Shown here: positions 38,701 to 52,270 of the stretch, piece by piece
Layout: the number at the start of each line of letters is the position of its first letter
How positions within the stretch are numbered: the stretch's first letter is position 1
Source of the DNA: Dimorphilus gyrociliatus
Lineage: Eukaryota; Annelida; Polychaeta; Dinophilidae
Assembly: GCA_904063045.1 (NCBI GenBank)
Contig: CAJFCJ010000015.1
Coordinates: 868,001-932,000, forward strand
Reading direction: 5' to 3'
DNA: 64,000 bases
The notes under the pieces: generated by a model
What the model was told of the DNA's origin: nothing
Database searches by the model: none
What the model saw: the letters and a program-made list of their open reading frames with translations, nothing else
Made by a program: the position numbers and the translations under genes

Positions 38701-41700
38701 ATATGTTACACGTTACTTCTTTAATACAAAGTCCAAAGTATGTGAATCGTTTTCCTATTCTGGCTGTGATGGAAATAGTAACAATTTTGAAACTTATAAG
38801 AAATGCAAAGATTATTGTGAAGGTAACAAGATAGCTTCAAACAAACTTGTCAAGCATATTTTGTTAATTTATGCAAACACTTGTTTTTCACTTATGTTAG
38901 ATAAACCTGGAATATGTCCTTGGAAATCCAGCTATATCCATTACTATTACAGACGCTCTTATAAAAAAGAATGCAGTCATGATTTAGACTGTAAAGAAGA
39001 TCGTAAATGTTGTAAATCAGCCTTTGGTCAAAGATGCATGAATCCTCTTAGTAATACCTTCAAAATTTGAATGAAAATTTTTGCCAATAATAGTAATTTT
39101 TTAGTAAACTCAACTGGTTCTTGCGCCAAAGCTAAAGAAGCAGCCATTCAAGTATTGAAAGCATCTCCAAGTTCCCCAATTATGATTCCACGATGCAAGT
39201 TATCAGGAGAATGGGGGGAAATTCAATGCTTAGATTCACTAGGAGTTTGTTGGTGCGTCGATAAAAATGGAAAGCAGATAAAAGGAACAGTAGTTAGGGG
39301 AAGGCCTAATTGTAACTCTACAACTTCTGATGATAGTAGTAATTACCCTTAATATAACCAATTAAATAACGAAATCTTAATATTATACTATTTAATCATT
39401 TTATTATAGTTTGTCCACCTGATACAACGATTAGAAAATGCAGTTATAATCTATGTGCAAGACTTACTTGCCCCGGTAATCCTCTCGCTGTTTGCAGAAT
39501 AGACCCATGCGGACATTGTCGACCTAAATTCTTTGATACCAAAAACAGGGAGGTTGACTGCAAAGACAATTTGCAGCCGTGCGAACGTCGTAAATATACT
39601 GGTAGATTAAAAGCAAGAGAATTTAGTGGAAGATTATATGGAAATCAGAGTCTTTATCAATATTCTAATAAATATTATACACCTACTCACACACGTATGT
39701 ATTAGTATTTTAGTAAAAATCTTTATTTCCACCATTGATTTACATTATTTCATTCAATCGATTAGATCCTGCAATTGGAGAGAAAAGAGGAAATAGAATC
39801 ATTTACGACGACTTATGGTATTACGATAGAGATAGATTTATATCAACTAACCAATTATGGAGTAATATAAAACAAATTATACAAGTTTTAAATAATCTTT
39901 TAAATACAATACGAAATTTTTAGATCACAATTGTCCGACTTACAAGATCATCTATTACCGGTCAACGTCAGGCTGCACGCATGAATGTTCTAAAAATAGT
40001 GACTGTTTATCCGGTACTATTTGCTGTTATGAAAAATGCGCAAGAAAATGTGTTCAACCAGCGCCAAGTGTTTGTGACATGCCCCCGAAAATTAAATGCA
40101 GAAAAACTAAAGATAGAGGCATAATATATAACGATTACTTGTTTCTTTACAATTATGAAACATACTATTTTGATAAACAAAGTAGCAGATGTAAAAAGCT
40201 AGCAAATGCAACAAACTGCTCACTTTCAGGAAAAAATAAATTCTCAACTGAACAAGAATGCCTTGCAAAATGTAGCAGTAAGTCTTTCTGAAGATGTGTA
40301 GGAATTATACATCTTCATACATTCATATTTATATGATCTAATTAATTAAATTTTATAGGCTACCATTACATGCAAGACGTTATTTCGCTTCAATGTATCA
40401 ACAAAAAATTCAAATCTAAGGTTTCCATTCTCTACTATTCAATTTAGAAAGTTTAATTTATATTGTTCAATTAGCAATGTTATAGCGGATTTTGCTGGTG
40501 TATTACGCAAGATGGTAAACCAGTTGAAGGTACACTGACTAAGGCAAGTCTCAAATGTACTGCTGATGGACAAATTGAAGATCGCAATAACTTTGTTCCC
40601 GTTATCTGTCCTGATAATAGAAAACCTAAAATCTGTCAAGATGATTGTCTAAAAGCCAGTTGTGCTCCCAGAAGGTCCGGGGTGACTTGTCTGGCTGATC
40701 CGTGTAATAATTGTAAGGTGTCCTTTAAAACAAGGTACTCTATGAAAAATGTTACATGCAAAGGTAAAAATGATAAAATTCTTTTAATACTTCTTAAAAC
40801 TTAAGTGTATCTATCATATGTTTTCGCCAACCTATTAAAAACAACCTATAGATGTGAACAGATGTACTCTGCCTAAACACGATGGTGATGCAAAATGTAA
40901 TAGGCATGAATTAAGATGGTTTCATAATACGAAAACGGGAACGTGTGAAAAATTCTTCTATACGTAATTAAAAAAATACCAAAAATCGATGTTAAAATAA
41001 GTGAATTTTTATTATTTGAAGCGGATGTGGTGGAAATAAAAATAATTTTAAAGATTTGGAAGCATGCGAATGGTCTTGCGGTGGAAATTTATGTAAGAAT
41101 GGTGAAACCCCAAAAATATGTCCCGATGCATGCAAAGATGCCGTATGCCTGAAGTTTCCGGAAGCACTATGCTATACCGACCCTTGTACTTGCAAGCCGA
41201 CTTTTATTAGTGTAAAATATAATGGTCCGATCTCCTGCACAGAAGGTTATTTTTTCACATATTACGAAATGTTACTAGTTTTAAATGAAAATGAATTTTT
41301 CGATTTCCAGATACAACACCATGTCAACGCATGGTTATTGATACAGAAAGGATACATCTGCTTTCCCGAAATTCCAATATCACAAATAAACCATTTGTCC
41401 CTGAGTGCGATGAAAATGGAAATTTCAAACCTTTGCAATGTCATATGTCAATGCATGTTTGTTGGTGTGTTACTGAACAGGGTTTCGAGATAAACGGAAC
41501 TAAAGCATTACTGACAGCTGGCGACAGAAAACCATCGTGTAACAAAGGTTAGTTGCATAGGACATTGAGGACAAAGATTGGCTGCTGTTTTATATTTAAT
41601 ATGAATATTTCTAATTTTACATTAAAATGAAAGCAAAATTCCCTTTTTTTTTTAAAGAAACCGGTAAGGTTGAGAGAGCTAGTGTTACTATTATAATGCA

Positions 41701-42497
41701 AGACGACTTTAATCTAATAAAAAACGACTTAACTACATTTAGCAAGTAAGTTAATGCGAAAAAAGTGCAAATATAGGCTTTAAATATATTGGTCAACATG
41801 TGTCTGAACTCTTTTTTTTTTAACTAGTATTTGGCGTCAAGAATTGCTGAAGATCCTGGAAATCGGAGATGATAACATAAGAGATATGGCACTAACCTCT
41901 GGTAGCATCCATTTATCGTTTAATGTCCTTGCTGATCACGTCCATGATCTTTGGAATGGAATTTCCTTACTGCGAGAATTAACTTTCTTCGGAAAATTAT
42001 TTGTTTCATACAATGATAAAAAATTTGTAGCTGCAGATATTCAAACAAATTTGACACAGTTCGGTTCAACACCTACAATGTCCCCAGACTCAAGAACCAC
42101 ACCTCAACCCACTCACGCGCGTATTATTAAGGAAAATGATAAAGTTGTTGTGAAAGAAGAGGGGTCAATGACTGTTTACATAATTGCTGGCATTGGTGCT
42201 ATACTTGCGGTCATTTGCCTTTGTTTACTCGCCGCCTTTATAATAAGGCGCCGACTGGCGGGAGTAAACAACGATGCAGTAAGTTCTTTTTTGTCTTACT
42301 ACCAACTGGAAAGGCGTAAACAACCTAATTTTACAATAAAAAGAAAGAATATGCATATATACATGCCGTTTATGCTATCCACCCTATAGTCTGTTTTTGT
42401 TTTTCAGCCTATGTCATTTAGCAATAATATTTACGAGCCAAGTAAAAGAGAAGGACAAGTAAACATCACACAAGATAATACCGATTCAACGGCGTGA
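35772..42497 (+). CDS. Transmembrane mosaic of EGF, WSC, antistasin, WAP, thyroglobulin and Kunitz modules
   Basis: Papilin-like or matrix protease-inhibitor-type protein without a clear named orthologue. In order: signal peptide (35772-35814, MKLFFIFLLCLSLQ); EGF (about 36030-36160); WSC (36220-36570); two antistasin-like modules (36637-37090); a basic linker (37190-37330); WAP (37350-37530); thyroglobulin type 1 with a long basic insertion (37586-37975); a third antistasin-like module (38045-38170); a Cys-rich block (38225-38577); Kunitz (38632-38820); WAP (38897-39050); thyroglobulin (39105-39345); WAP (39923-40065); Kunitz (40067-40280); thyroglobulin (40470-40600); Kunitz (40851-41090); and thyroglobulin (41310-41550). 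Short C..C..PC..C.V.F spacers recur between them. A SEA-like region (41659-42000) leads to a TM helix (42169-42255, YIIAGIGAILAVICLCLLAA) and a short tail ending at 42497. Many introns are 50-100 bases; exon ends are approximate. Such modules inhibit serine and cysteine proteases. Confidence 0.82.
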
Positions 42498-43400
42498 TGT
42501 GAAGAAGAAAAGAGAGTCTGGGAGGAGAGAAAGGTTGGGGTTTAAACCTTTATCACAAAAGATATATATTTAAGATTAGAAATATCTTATTGTCTTTATA
42601 AATTTTGAATATCACCAGAGGCTTTTTTATATAATAATAAAAGAGAGTATAATAAAAATCTGTAGCAAAGAAAACAACGTTTCAATCCATGACATATTCA
42701 TAATAACCATGCAGTTTCCTTAGACGAAAATAAACTTGAAATTTGTAAATATTTACCTAAATTTGCCTTTAGGTCTTTCTGCTCTTTCTTAGTCCATTTC
42801 TTTGAAGGCAAACATATTTATAAGAAATGCTTATGATAGATTATTAACAATCTAGCTTAGCAGGAAGATTTTTAGAAAATCTAATTATATGATTTATTCA
42901 AAAGAAATATTGCATCAGTTTTTTTTTTAAAAATAGAACGTTTTAAAGAAAATCGTATTCATGAAATATTGCGTAATGCAATATCAAGACTCAATAGTCT
43001 ATAACAAAGGCTTGTAGGCCTATAAAGCAGAAGGGAAAGGTAGCAAATAAAAGTTTACTACATATATATATATATATATATATGCACATATGCATGCATA
43101 ACTATCGCAAATGAACAAGATATACTTATTTAGAAATATGTTACGTATTTAACATATGGTATAATTCAATAATCAATAACAAAATGGTAAGATCAGAACA
43201 ATAAAAACGGAATTTTTAATAAATCAATTTTTTAATCTTGTTGATTAACGTCTAATCACTAAGCCAAAAGTGCTATATGTAACGTAATTTGATCATTGAT
43301 TCAATTATCCAACGTTTCGTTAAATAAAAAGCATGGAAAATTCAGCATTTCCTAAAACACGTGATAATCACGTGTCATGAATATTCAGTATGTTTCCGTG
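42498..43400. other. Intergenic region upstream of glutamine synthetase
   Basis: 3' UTR of the inhibitor mosaic, with AATAAA-like signals, then AT-rich sequence with a TA tract at 43063-43083. No conserved reading frame seen. Confidence 0.6.
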
Positions 43401-43408
43401 TATAAAAG
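43401..43408 (+). promoter_or_regulatory. TATA box of glutamine synthetase
   Basis: TATAAAAG stands in a stretch of mixed composition, and a TTCAGATC initiator-like sequence follows about 30 bases downstream. The start codon at 43464 is 63 bases further on. The in-frame ATG at 43377 lies upstream of this box and is therefore unlikely to be used. Confidence 0.65.
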
Positions 43409-43463
43409 CGCTCCTATTTATGAGTTTGCTTCAGATCAGCTGTGCGTCGTATTGAAGCAGACA

Positions 43464-44761
43464 ATGGCAAAAACACATCACAGTAAAACTGACAAATCCA
43501 TTCTTAAACACTATATGGAATTGGAGACAAAGGATGAGAAAGTTCAAGTTATGTATGTTTGGATCGATGGAACTGGCGAGGGTCTTCGCTGTAAAACCCG
43601 AACAATGGACAAAGAACCTAAAGATCCAGAAGAATGTCCACTTTGGAATTTTGACGGTTCATCCACCGGTCAAGCTGAGGGATCGAACAGCGATGTTTTC
43701 TTAAAACCAGTTAGATTATTTAATGATCCATTTCGAAGGGGTAAAAACAAGCTTTTGCTATGTGAAACCCTAAAATATAACTATCAACCTGCTGATACCA
43801 ACCTAAGAAGTACATGCAAGGAAGCAATGGACAGAGCTCATGATAGCTACCCATGGTTTGGAATTGAACAAGAATATACATTGCTAGATATTGATAATCA
43901 TCCATTCGGATGGCCGAAAGGAGGTTTTCCAGGCCCTCAAGGTATTTTCTACTATATACGCTATTTAACATATCAATAGGCCTACAATGCACGTGGAGCC
44001 CTCGTTGCGCAGATCTCATAAATATTCATGAGCAACAGTGCTTGTTTTTCTTTTTTTTTCCACATTTTTGTTGATATTTTTTCTATCATTTCCGATATAT
44101 GATAAAGATCTAATGCTATAATATTTCCAATTGTTCCCATCCAGGTCCATATTATTGTGGCGTGGGAACAAACAGGGTTTTTGGACGAGATATCGTTGAA
44201 GCTCATTACAGAGCATGCCTATACGCTGGAATCAAGATTGCTGGTACAAATGCCGAAGTTATGCCCGCCCAATGGGAGTTTCAAGTCGGACCATGTGAAG
44301 GTATCGAAATGGGAGATCATTTGTGGATGGCCCGTTTCTTACTTCACAGAGTAGCCGAAGATTTCGGAGTAGTTGCTTCATTTGACCCAAAACCCATGCC
44401 AGGCGATTGGAACGGAGCTGGTGCCCACTGTAACTACAGTACCATCCAAATGAGAGAAGATGGTGGTCTAAAAGTTATCGAGAAGGCAATTGACAGGATG
44501 TCAAAGAAGCATAAGGAGCATATTGAAGCGTACGATCCTCACCAGGGTAAAGATAATGAAAGAAGATTAACAGGTTTACACGAAACAAGTTCAATCCACG
44601 ACTTTTCTGCTGGTATAGCAAATCGCGGCTGTTCAATTAGAATACCAAGACAAGTTGGAGAAGATAAAAAGGGCTATTTGGAAGATAGACGACCAAGTTC
44701 TAACTGTGATCCTTACGCAGTTACCGAAAGAATCGTTAGAACAACGGTTCTTGACGAATAG
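43464..44761 (+). CDS. GLUL: Glutamine synthetase
   Basis: ATP-dependent ligase forming glutamine from glutamate and ammonia in the cytosol (or mitochondria in some animals). Exons 43464-43941 and 44145-44761 give 364 residues, the usual eukaryotic length. Signatures include [81 protein letters not shown] and SIRIPR, which carry the metal and substrate ligands. The intron splits FPGPQ|GPYYCG. The second motif reads [14 protein letters not shown]. The start MAKTHHSK was chosen over the ATG at 43377 because of the TATA box position and the length of homologues. Confidence 0.97.
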
Positions 44762-47700
44762 ATATCCCTTCCCATTCATTTTATTTGTACAGTCTTCGTA
44801 TCGACGACTTATAGATGTTTTTCTCATCATATTATGTTTTTAACATGTCTGCCTTTTAAAAATGGATATACATAATATATATATATATATATATATATAC
44901 TGTACTTTATATATCAGAGGTTATATATAACCATATCTTCTGCACTATGCATACGAAACTTCACTTAATAACATATTTATGATATTTATAATGTCAAAAA
45001 AAAAACTATCATAAGAAAACCAAGAAAGAAGAATCTGAGATAAGGAAATATTTTTGATGACCCCCAGTCATTCAAAATGGAAGAGGGCAATTTTTGTGCA
45101 TTTAAATAACAATCTTCAGGTAAAACCTCTCTGCAACGCGAGTTGATTCTTTGTGATGTTTTTTTTTACTTTTACTTACATTGATTGAAACTGACGCGTT
45201 CAAAAGGTTTACTTGAAAATAAAATACAAATATCATACATGGAGAAAGTTTTTATTTATAGTTTATTTTTTATAAGATAGATGTCGCTATCTGAAAAAGA
45301 ATTTTTTAATACAGTATATAGTTCCTTTATACAAATCCATCTAGCGCTTGGTCTATATGAAATGAAAATATTATGCACGTAGTACAAAATATTTAGATAT
45401 ATAGATAAATATGACTGGAGAAAGGGTAACGTTCGCTAGGTTATTTAGTATAATAAATAAGGTTAGCTTCTTTTTGCTAATATAACAACATATTCTTACG
45501 AAGATGATATTTCACTGATCGCTTTTAATTGACCAGATTTTACCAGTCCTTTTAGAGGGACAGTTTTTTTTAATTATCTGAATAAATACTTCTATTTTTC
45601 AAACCGACCTTGGAACATATGTTTACGCCATTTAATAATTAAATCAGCTTGTTAGACTATAATACATCTGTTGACTGGGGTCAATTCTAGATCAGACATC
45701 CAACTATTTTGTCGTAGTGGCTAAATATGGTTCGGATGAAAGTTGAATGATCTATACTGTGCGACCTATTTAATCTAAAGTTTATTTACTTTATCTATTT
45801 TTTGCCCTTAAGAAACTAAATTAAGACTTTGTTTACTTTTGTCTTTTGAATTATGAATTATTAAGGCTATTATCTACATAATCGAAAGACAGTAAGATAT
45901 TGTTTATATTAGAATATTTAAGGTTCACCTTTAGTTTTGTTCTATTCTTAAAAGTACTCATCACTTCAAAATATTCCATTTTTTTTAAAGGTCAAGGTCA
46001 GTAACATAAGGTAAAATCATTTCAATGTACTTACATTGATTCGTTGAATTTTGTTCTTCAAAAGAAAATACATAATCAGAGTCTTCTATTTCGAATCGGA
46101 AGTCAAGTTAATATTGAATAAGTTTCAATTGATTTTTTTAATATTACATAGGCGGCTGGGTTGGTATAATTCCAAGAATTCTTCTCTAACTTCTAATATA
46201 ACGTCAACGCTCGCTTTCTTCCATGGAAATCAGTAAATTTAATTAAGAGTTTTACTTAAAAAGCGTAACATAATCTGAGAAGTATATGAAAATCAACTAA
46301 AAAAAGTACAAAGGAACCTGACATTAGGGTAGAGAGGAGAGTTGTATGATAATTCACTACAAATTATTGATATTCTTTATCATATTTATCAATCAGTTAT
46401 GGCACTTAAATTCCAAATTCCCTAAGGATAGGATGTCATATTCCTCTTTCCTTTCCTTCCTTCCTCCCACCCTCTCTTCCCCATTCCCCTCTTGATAGAC
46501 AATAATCTTCAGGCATCAGTCTCTTACAGAGATACCCACTCTTAAAAGTAGTTTTTTTTCTATATTAGATAATACAGGTTATTTAATAATATAAGATTTA
46601 TATGCAAACCCTCTCCCTCCCTACCTACCCACTTAATTATGCTATCTATATTTTATATTCTCTCCTCAAAATATCACTATTTAGTTTTACTTGTTCTATT
46701 TGGTAACAGCTTTTAAGTAGTCCTATATATATATATATATATATACGTAATTTCTGCTTTATTCTCCTATAATCACTATATATCTAAATGAAAGGGTTTC
46801 TGATATATTCTAATCCATTTGTGGAAGAGATGATATATTTTTAAGTAACATAGACATAAAAAAGTGTATGATATCTGCTGTTATTTATTAAAATATGCCT
46901 ATTGGTAATGTCTGTTCAAGGATTATAGATTTTAGCTGTTTTTTATATATATGCAGTATATATATTGATATATATATAAGAAATAGCACTTAAATATTGT
47001 ATATATCACAAAGTATATATATTACGTATTATCTATAATTTACACAACAGCTGGTTATCTGGTATACAATTCATTATAATAAACTAAACAAGAAGCCAAA
47101 TTTTTATTAAGATAACTTAGAGATCTACATTAGCTATTATTAATAATAATAACCATCTACAAATTTGACAAACAATGCTTTTTATTCTTTCATTAGAGGA
47201 AATGCGAAAAAATTCTTCCTAGTATCAAGAAATCGTTTTTATTAATTAATAATCATTTTTTTTTTCAAATTCAATGCTTTGTTCCTTAATGATTTAATTT
47301 AGAATAGAATTAGGAAGTAATTCATTTTAATTATCAATCATTATAATTGCTTAATTAGCATATTAAAAATAGCTTTATTTGTTTTTAAATCCGATAGATG
47401 TCGCTTCTTTTTTTAAATAATGACCCTAATGTGGTATAAATTTATATATTATTCCGTTAATAATAAACAAACATTTCATCTCTTTGTCGTTTTTATTACA
47501 AATGATTATATACAATATATTTACTATATAATAACACATTTTATTATCCTAATAATGCTATCTATCATTTTTCCAATATGGAAAAAGAGAGGATTCTTAA
47601 TGACTGTAAATTATGAAAATGATTGATATTGAACGTTACTGTCCAAATCATTGATTTTATCTATATCTTCTTTTGGTCTTTATATTTATATTTTGATAAT

Positions 47701-47919
47701 ATTAGATTAGTATGATATATTCAATAGTTAATAGTAGGCTAGCATTTAAGTTATACCTAATTTGGTATTGTTTACAATGCTAACGTGTTTTTCTTCTTAT
47801 CTATCATGAAACGTAGTCCATATATGGTCAGTGAGATGTAGAAATGCGATAATATTAAAAGAAAACTATCTATATATATATATAATACTGCATATTTTCA
47901 ATTCAATGTTCCTTTAACA
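44762..47919. other. Long AT-rich intergenic gap
   Basis: About 3.1 kb without a supported gene. It holds the glutamine synthetase 3' UTR, TA tracts (44876-44900, 46727-46745), a pyrimidine-rich block (about 46440-46495) and short frames with no family features. Confidence 0.65.
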
Positions 47920-49557
47920 ATGACTTCTAAGACTTTCTTTCTAATTGTTTTTCTGGGTTTTGCGGGAGTATGCTATACTGCAAAAGTTGCTCTTGTACCG
48001 GTAAGTAACTTTTTTTCCACTTATTTTTAGCCTATTAACGAGAATATTGATTGGTGACATTTATAGATGAGTCTAGGAAGTCATATTTTGTTTTTTGCCC
48101 GTTTTGGCGAGGCACTCGTGAAAGAGGGACACGAAGTTCACATGATATTATCATCTACCGTAAAAATTCCCGGAGGAGATTCCACCTCAAATATAATTTG
48201 GAAAAGATTCGAAATAAGCAATCATACGACATCCTTAAATTCTAAAAGAGCCTCTCAGGTACATGTTAATGTAGCATTGGATAATTCAACTTTTGGGTTC
48301 ATTTGGTCTATGCTACCAATAGCTGATTTATATAAGGAGGCTGTAGCGGGAGAATGCGAGCAGTTATTGAATAATTCACAAAATTGGAAGATTATGGAAG
48401 ATGAACATTATGATTTTATTGTTTTGGATTATATTTATCCTGTTTGCCATATCGTTATACCTTTTAAACTCAATATTCCTTTTGGATTTCTTAGTATACC
48501 ATCATCAACAATGAATTTTAGAGTTCCGTCTTTGCCATCATTTGTTCCCTCCAGAGTACTTCCCACGGATCTACCAATGACTTTTAAGTATAGATTAATG
48601 AACTTTCTATTAGAAGGCTATGCAAGACTGATGGCATCATTCGTATTCCCGTCTACATATCTAGATAAATATTACGAAAATACACGGGGATTAACTGTAA
48701 TGAATGCAATGTCTGAGGCATCAATCTGGTTTTTTTTAGAAGAACAACTCGTTAATACGCCTCAACCAAGGATGCCAAATACAGTTGATGTTGGTGAAGT
48801 AGTCATTCAAGAGATTAAACCATTAGATAAAGAGTGGTCTTTGCGAATAGATAGTATTAACCGTCCAATAGTTATTGTATCGTTGGGTTCTTTCTGTAAT
48901 TTTATACCCGAACATTTAGAGGCGGAGTTTTGTAAAGCTTTCTCTGCAATGAAACAGTTCTTTTTCATATGGAAAGTAGGCGAACTAGGTTTATGCGAAG
49001 AAGAAAACGTTTATACATCAAAATGGATTCCCCAGAAAGAACTTTTGTCCAATAATAAAGTGAAAGTATTCGTAACACACGCCGGATTGAATAGCATTAT
49101 AGAAACATCGTATTACAGAGTCCCTGTAGTTAGTATACCAATATTTGCAGATCAACTTTTTAACGCTAAAATGGCCGAACAAAATGGGTTTGGAACAACA
49201 TTAACATTGGTGACACTACAATCAAATCAACTTGTAGAAGCAATAACTAAAATTTACAATAATTCTGATTACTTTAATAATATTAAAAACATATCGGAAT
49301 TAATGAGAATGAAGATAAAAGCTTCTTCCAATATTCAAAAAGCATCGTACCTTATTAATCATGTTGTCAAATTCGGAGATGAAAGAATAAGATCATCAGC
49401 CTATCATTTAAATTTATTTCAATTTTTGATGATTGATATTTTTCTTACAATATTCTTATCTTTAATGTTAATGATACTAATTAGCATATTTACTATTTAC
49501 TATCTGTGTATTAAAACGAGGTGCTTTAAAGCTAAAAATAAAACAAAAAAAGACTAA
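47920..49557 (+). CDS. UGT: UDP-glycosyltransferase, copy 1
   Basis: ER-membrane family 1 glycosyltransferase that conjugates lipophilic compounds with a UDP-sugar. Exon 1 (47920-48000) encodes a signal peptide and the start of the first strand (AKVALVP). Exon 2 (48067-49557) encodes the remainder, 523 residues in all. The His of GSHILFF is in the position of the catalytic His. The donor-sugar signature is present as WIPQKELL followed by VFVTHAGLNSIIETSY and VPVVSIPIFADQLFNA. A C-terminal TM helix (about residues 480-510) precedes a basic tail ending KTKKD, which fits a KxKxx ER-retrieval signal. It is a tandem relative of the next gene, with the same intron position. Confidence 0.93.
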
Positions 49558-49858
49558 AGAGTAATTGTAGTTACTTTTTTTCTTTTTTATATAGCCTTCA
49601 ATTTTTATCTATCTATCTATCAATCTGTCTGTCAATCTGTCTATCTATCTAACTATGTCTCGTTGTCTTTTTCCTTCTTTCTTTCATTTTTTCTGTTCAT
49701 AATTTTTGTTTTTTCTCTCTATCTCCTTTTACGTAAGATATGTTACAGATAAAAAGAGAAATATGTCACTTGTGTCTGAAGACTTGAGTTGTATAAAATA
49801 TAAGCATTTGATAAAATATTCCTTATCATAATTAAGATTTATTTACACGTCGTTATCA

Positions 49859-49897
<39 letters not shown>

Positions 49898-49902
49898 GAA
49901 CA
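49558..49902. other. Spacer between the tandem UGT genes
   Basis: Contains tetranucleotide-like TCTA/TCTG repeats (about 49607-49655) and a TA tract at 49858-49890 immediately upstream of the second UGT start. No gene. Confidence 0.7.
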
Positions 49903-51547
49903 ATGAGAGGCATTCTTCTTTTCTGTCCTGTTGTTTTGATATGCTCTCTGGAGGCTGCAAAAGTTGTCCTCATTCCAGTAAGTACACTATTGATATCATG
50001 AAGTTACCTTCGCTGTAATATACAATTTAATAAACGTTTATTTTCTTTCTACTTCATAGGCCAACGCTCCAAGTCATGTCATATACTTTACGAAACTCTC
50101 TAATGCTTTACAAAAAGAAGGTCATGAAGCTCATGTCTTGTTGTCCTCTAATTCTGAAGTACCAGGGTTCGTTAAAGACTCCAAACAAACCCAAATAAGA
50201 ATATTCAACGTCAGTAAAGAGTCTATAACTCTTAATTCAGAATACTCATCTAAACTTCATATAGACATTGCATTTAGTAAATCGCAACTGGAAGTCTTCA
50301 AAGGTTTGGGTAGACTTGTTAGTCTTCACGAGGAAGCGATTGGAGCCGAATGCGAGCAACTCTTGAACAATACCGACAATTGGATGTCAGTTGAAAGAGA
50401 GCAGTACGATTTCGCAATTATCGATGTTCTCTATCCTGCTTGTCAGCTAGCTATACCGTTAAAACTGAATATTCCCTACGGATTATATGGACTACCTATA
50501 TTTAATTTTTTGATACGAGTTCCCTCTTTGCCTTCGTTCGTTCCAAATAGGTTATTGGCTCTCGATTTACCTATGACCTTTAGTCAAAGACTGATCAATT
50601 TTATATCTCAAATGTTGCTTCATTTCTTTTTCGTATTCGGTCAGAATGAACGATATTTTCGAAAGTACTTACCCACTAGACCAACGCTAGATGTATCGAA
50701 CTCTTTTATGAATGCTTCGCTTTTCTTTTTCATGGAAGAGCAAATTCTAACATTTTCACAACCAAGAATGCCTAATGCAGTTGATGTAGGCGATATAATT
50801 CCTCAAGAACCGAAACCTCTCGACGAAAAATGGTCAAAAATTGTTGAATACAACTCAAAGCCCATTATCCTAGTTTCACTGGGATCTTTTTGTAATTTTA
50901 TCCCCAAGGCTAAGAAAGACGAATTTTGCAAGGCGATGTCTTTAATGAAAGAATATTTCTTTATATGGAAAGTAGAAGAATTAGGCGGTTGCAAAAAAGA
51001 AAATATCCACGAAACTATGTGGTTTCCACAAAACGATTTGTTAGCAAATTCAAAAGTTAAGCTCTTTATTACTCATGCAGGACTCAATAGTATCATGGAA
51101 GCTGTCTATTTTGCAGTACCAATTGTCAGTATACCTGTATTCGGCGATCAGATAATGAATGCTAAGGCTAGTGAATCTAACAATTATGGTGAAACACTAT
51201 CGCTCAAAGATTTTGTAGCAGAAGATCTCGTATCATCTATAAAGAAAGTAATAAACAACAATTCCTACAAGCAAAACGCTCAAAAGCTATCTGAAATGTA
51301 TAGGTTGAAGAGAGCACATTCCATTAGTATAAAAAGAGCATCCTATCTCATAGATCATATCGTAAAGCATGGCGATGAAAAATTAAAATCTTCAGCAATC
51401 CACCTAAATATATTCCAATTCCTTATGTTGGATATTTACCTTTTTTTAACATTGGCTGCTCTGTTTACAATAATTCTCCTGTTTGGTGTTTCTACTCGTT
51501 GCTATAGATTATTTTCTAAACGGTCTAATAAAATAAAAGAGGATTAA
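49903..51547 (+). CDS. UGT: UDP-glycosyltransferase, copy 2
   Basis: Same architecture as copy 1: signal-peptide exon 49903-49977 and main exon 50060-51547, 520 residues. The probable catalytic His is in APSHVIYF, and the signature region contains WFPQNDLL, LFITHAGLNSIMEAVY and VPIVSIPVFGDQIMNA. The C-terminal TM helix is followed by a basic tail ending NKIKED, again KxKxx. The two proteins share blocks such as RVPSLPSFVP, PMTF and QPRMPN, so they arose by tandem duplication but are clearly diverged. Substrate cannot be predicted from the N-terminal half. Confidence 0.93.
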
Positions 51548-52270
51548 TTTGGTTTAATCCAAGATATCAGTAATAATGAGGTTGATATAAAATATTAACA
51601 TGCTTCTGTGTTATGTTTGTTACAATTGTTACAGATTTGGTCCATCTTAATTTGAGATAACTAACCATTTTATTCGTAAAGTATTTAACATTTCTACCGA
51701 TGTAAGAACGATAAACCTGTAGCGTTTTTCAACCATGCATAGACTCGATAAAATTGTTATCCAAACATAACTCAATTCCTTAGACAAAAAAATCAATTTG
51801 TAATGTTTTACCTACTGTATGAGAGAAAGGGAGACTTTCAACGAAAATTGTTGTTCGTTTACAAGCGACTTCAAGTTAAAAATTGTATTAACTTATTGCA
51901 GATAGAGTTGTAATAACTTATATTTTCTTGATAGTTACAATAATTGTATTAACATTTTAACTTTTTTGAATGTTTGTGTTTACAGGAGTTTTCCGATCAA
52001 AAAAAAATTTAAAAGCGTATAATTTAATAGTTAAATACACTATAGACACGTATAAAAATATATAGACTATATATATATATATAGCAAACTTATTTCTTGT
52101 AAAGATTTTTCGAGTTTTTTTTAGCTCTACGTATCATGCTAAACCTAGAGTAATAAAAAAGGGTGTTTTAACGGCTTTAAATATGAAATTTTGGATGTAA
52201 AAATAAAAAAAAAAAGATAGAGAGAGATAGATAGAGAGAGAAAAGATTGTTGGGGAGCGATATATTCTCT
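51548..52270. other. Gap between convergent UGT2 and RACGAP1
   Basis: 3' UTR sequences of both genes. AT-rich, with short TA and GATA runs. No coding signal seen. Confidence 0.65.
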
